A stretch of DNA of 64,000 nucleotides, from NCBI GenBank assembly GCA_032158125.1, contig JASKOT010000005.1, positions 434,001 to 498,000 on the forward strand, read 5' to 3'. This stretch comes from Papiliotrema nemorosa. Lineage: Eukaryota > Basidiomycota > Tremellomycetes > Tremellales > Rhynchogastremaceae. The notes beneath the pieces are model-generated. The model did not search any database. It was not told the origin of the DNA and worked only from the letters and a program-made list of their open reading frames with translations. Positions within the stretch are counted from its first letter, which is position 1; every line of letters begins with the position of its first letter. This document shows positions 61,017 to 64,000 of the stretch, in pieces. Both the position numbers and the translations under genes were made by a program.

Positions 61017-64000
61017 ATGTCGTCTCACCTCACCAATATTCCAGAGGCGGTCCGTATAGCCGCCAGCACCGATCTTTCCATCGACTCGACCCTCAAATCG
61101 CAAGCTATAGAGTACCTGCAAAAGGTCAGAGAGCTCTCAGAGGAGACATGGCAGGTACGTCGCTTCCACTCGAGCTGTCGCGTGACGTTGGGCGGAAATT
61201 TACATTATAGGATTGTCTAGCTCTATACCTCCAAGGAGCGGGAGCGGCGGGTCCTTCTAGTGTCGGAAAAGATGGCAAAGAGAAGCTAGGGACAGATTTG
61301 CGGATGTATTGCCAGCAAGTCGTTGATTCCGCTCTGATCAACAAGTACGTCGAGGACTTTTGCTAGGTTGGAGGAATGAGCTGACGATGCAAGATCAGAA
61401 GGTATCGCTGGTGAAGCTTTCCAGGCAATGTACGATGCGATGGTCTCTTTCGTCAAGACGGAATGGGTCGAAGGTCCTTGTGAGGGCAACCAACCTTGTG
61501 AGCCAGCACCGCACAACCTTGGTTTAGGCTTACATCCAGTCCTTCGAAACAAGCTCTCCTTCACCCTAGCTCACCTCTTCCTTGACACCTTTCCCACACC
61601 CATTCCCACCTTCCTTCATCCCTTTTTTCAACTTCTCACTCCTCCAGATCCATCATCCTCAAAGCAGAACTTTCATCCGGTTTTCCTCTCTATCCGACTG
61701 TTGACGGAAATCGCATTAGAGATACACGATTCAACCATGAGGTCAGCGAGAAGTTTCGATATGGTCAGACAACAGAAAGATGGGGTGATCAGGGATAGTA
61801 TAAGAACGACGGGTGATGAGAAGCTGGCTGTGGCGGGGTTGTTGAGCCTGGCGGTGAAGGGCCTGGATACAATTGAAAGCGGTCAAGGCGATAGGACAAA
61901 GTGGATCGATGTGGTTTGTCAGGCATTGAAAACATTGGCTTCGTGGGCTCGTGAGCTGTCGCGTTCCTCAACATTGTGGATAAGCTGACTCTCAGCTTGG
62001 GTGGACCTCTCAGTAGCCCTCACGCCAGATACACTAGCCTTCTACCAACGTCTACTTCGCCAACCCATTGCATCGATACGAACCGCCGCTGCGAACATTT
62101 TGCGTACACTTGTCGGCAAGGGTATCAAGGATCCAGCAGAAAGGCTACAAGTGCTCAGCATCCTGAACGTGGTCAACACCCTCGATCCGCTCGAAGCAGA
62201 GACACGGGATTCGAAAGACGACGAAGAGGTGGTCGCTTTCCGAACCGCCATCGGAGCTGTCCTCCAGCAATTAGGCTCCGATCTAGTTACATTCATCGAA
62301 AATGTCAGTAGTCGCAATATCGTCGGGGGCTTGTCTGACGAGTAGACCGATTATCCAGAATCTTCACGAAACGACGCAGAGACCATGATGAATACCACGC
62401 TCCCACTGTTATTACGATTCTTGAGCGATAGAGAAATCGACGTCCCACTCTCCATCACACCTTTCGTGACGGATCTGCTTCGTCTGGTGAGCTCACCCCA
62501 TGGACATTCTTTCCGCTGACGATAGTATAAAAAATGGCATGTTCCCAAACCTCAACCTCCGGTAAAGGGCGGCATGCGTCCCCCTCCTACCCCTCTTCAG
62601 CCTGTACCGGAGGAAAGAAGAAAGTTCCTTGCCGCCCTGCTGGATGTGTGTGTTCGGCAACTAGCGTGGCCAGACGACGCAGAATGGGAGGCTCCTGGCA
62701 GCGATGAGCCAGATCCGGAAGACGACTTGGCGAAATTCTGGACATTGCGAATGGTGCGTTGATCATGCGTCGGATATGCTGACTGGCAGCACTGCAGTCG
62801 TCATATTGAGGTCATTGCGCAGATCGACAAGACGTTACATACCGAGGTCGTGGCGAACATCGTGGTGTCCACCCTCAACGCGCTGCAGTCGGGCGGGTCC
62901 TCAGCCGTCCCATGGCAACAAGCAGAGTTGGCTATGCACCTGGTTCACACTTTCGGGGAGCTCACCAAGAGTATGCATTATCGTTGTAGACACAGCTGAT
63001 GGCAGACAACACCATTGCCGCATTCTTCGAACTACCAGCCGATATCTCGACCAAATCCGGACGAGATAAGATCCGTCGAATCAGCATCAACAAGGCTCAC
63101 CTGGATTCAGAAATGTCATCCGGACGAACGACACCTACCAATGGCGAATTCAACGAGGAAGCCTTGGCGGACATCCGACCAGGGGTGTACTATGGCGGAG
63201 AGTACAAGTTTGACTACAGCTCTTACCCACTCACTCCCCTTGGAACCCTTCTCAATCTCTGTCAAACGGTCGGGATCGTCAACTACCCTCATCCCAGTGT
63301 CCCCTTGATGTACTTCAAGATTGCTGTGCGATATGTCGAGTTTTGGAAAGCCAGGGAAGGCACTATACAGCCAATGTTCGAGGCGATGCTAGATCAACGG
63401 TGGGTTAGCTGATACAAATTATACTGATTACAGGGGTATCCATCATCCGGATGAGGCAGTGAGAAGGCGAGACTTTTGGACCTTTGCCAAATTCGTCAAG
63501 GAGTGTCGATCGGAGCTTGATCAGGATATGATTGCGCCCATTCTGGACGGCTTCAAGGTGGGTATCGCCTCACCGTGTACATGTCATCGTGCTGACAAGC
63601 AGGACCTGCTGGTGATTGAGGCCAAGGTGCCTGAACCAGAGACACCCGATGAAGACGTCCTTGTCAAGGCCACGCTTCCACCTTCCTATCTCAGTGATCA
63701 GCTTCATTTGTTCGAAGCGGCGGGAAACCTCGTCTATAACACCAGGTCCGACGCGGCAAAACAGATGACATTGCTCGAGGCAGTCGCAGGACCGCTCATG
63801 GCAGCGATTGGGGATGGTCTGCAGCGGCCCAATGAGCCGCAAGCAGTACTTCAGGTTCACCATTACCTGATGGCACTGGGCAATTTTGCCAAAGGTTTCC
63901 CACAGGTTGGCGATTCTCAGATCGAGGCACTGCCGTATACGCCAGTGTTCAAGCAGATGACAGAGGCGCTTTTAGAGGCGGTCAATGTGATGAAAACACA
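61017..64000 (+). CDS. LOS1: tRNA exportin (exportin-T), 5' part
   Basis: Ten exons in the window (61017-61154, 61211-61344, 61394-61950, 61996-62303, 62346-62486, 62526-62753, 62790-62970, 63006-63399, 63434-63557, 63603 to the edge) encode the first 867 residues. Exportin-T is a HEAT-repeat karyopherin that carries mature tRNA out of the nucleus with Ran-GTP. Typical pieces are AIEYLQKVRELSEETWQDCLALYL, LRNKLSFTLAHLFLDTFP, WVDLSVALTPDTLAFYQRLL, TFIEN, RRKFLAALLDVCVRQLAWPDD, YPLTPLGTLLNLCQTVGIVNYPHPSVPLMYFKIAVRY and EAAGNLVYN. The fungal protein is usually 1000-1200 residues, so the C-terminus lies outside the window. Confidence 0.9.

Overview
This window looks like nuclear DNA of a basidiomycete yeast, most likely a tremellomycete (Cryptococcus/Kwoniella relatives). 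The basis is gene content plus very dense, very short introns: about 143 inferred here, mostly 33-60 nt, with GTRNGT donors, CTRAY-like branch points and YAG acceptors. The taxon is an inference. I rebuilt exon structures by hand from splice motifs, frame continuity and family resemblance. Most junctions keep the frame exactly, but single junctions may be wrong.

Layout. 1-6934: tail of a Pro/Ser-rich gene, a secreted protein, an F-box gene divergent from PAM17, and SDH2. 7117-13300: an accessory island holding a decayed gene, a pair of identical tRNA-Thr(AGT) genes inside a 281-bp near-perfect inverted repeat, traces of a copia-like retroelement, and an intact 511-residue gene whose N-terminus is a ubiquitin-like domain ending in RLRGGGG. 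The decayed gene is a paralog of the intact one. 13484-23000: a mitochondrial TPR protein, RPL29, an unresolved gene, MDH1, ARV1, CHK1 and a Yar1-like ankyrin protein. 24150-30456: a GH28 pectin hydrolase, two tandem Lyc1-like acetyltransferases and a Kre9/Knh1-like surface protein. 30829-43257: ERO1, MET10, TRM44, a tandem pair of genes from an unrecognised family, a small coiled-coil protein and TIM13. 43420-64000: LTV1, RPS27, a scramblase, BUB3, a Brl1/Brr6 protein, a DUF1640 protein, UVE1, OXA1, NADH dehydrogenase subunit NDUFS7 and most of LOS1 (exportin-T).

Themes. About ten genes act in mitochondria: import (PAM17, TIM13, OXA1), respiration (SDH2, MDH1, NDUFS7), and inner-membrane or genome maintenance (TPR protein, DUF1640, scramblase, UVE1). 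Several gene pairs share short divergent promoters, for example OXA1/NDUFS7, DUF1640/UVE1, MET10/TRM44, BUB3/Brl1 and TIM13/LTV1. GC-AG introns are unusually common (8 candidates).

The best candidates for something undescribed are the ubiquitin-like fusion island with its tRNA-bearing inverted repeat, and the tandem family at 38828-41167.
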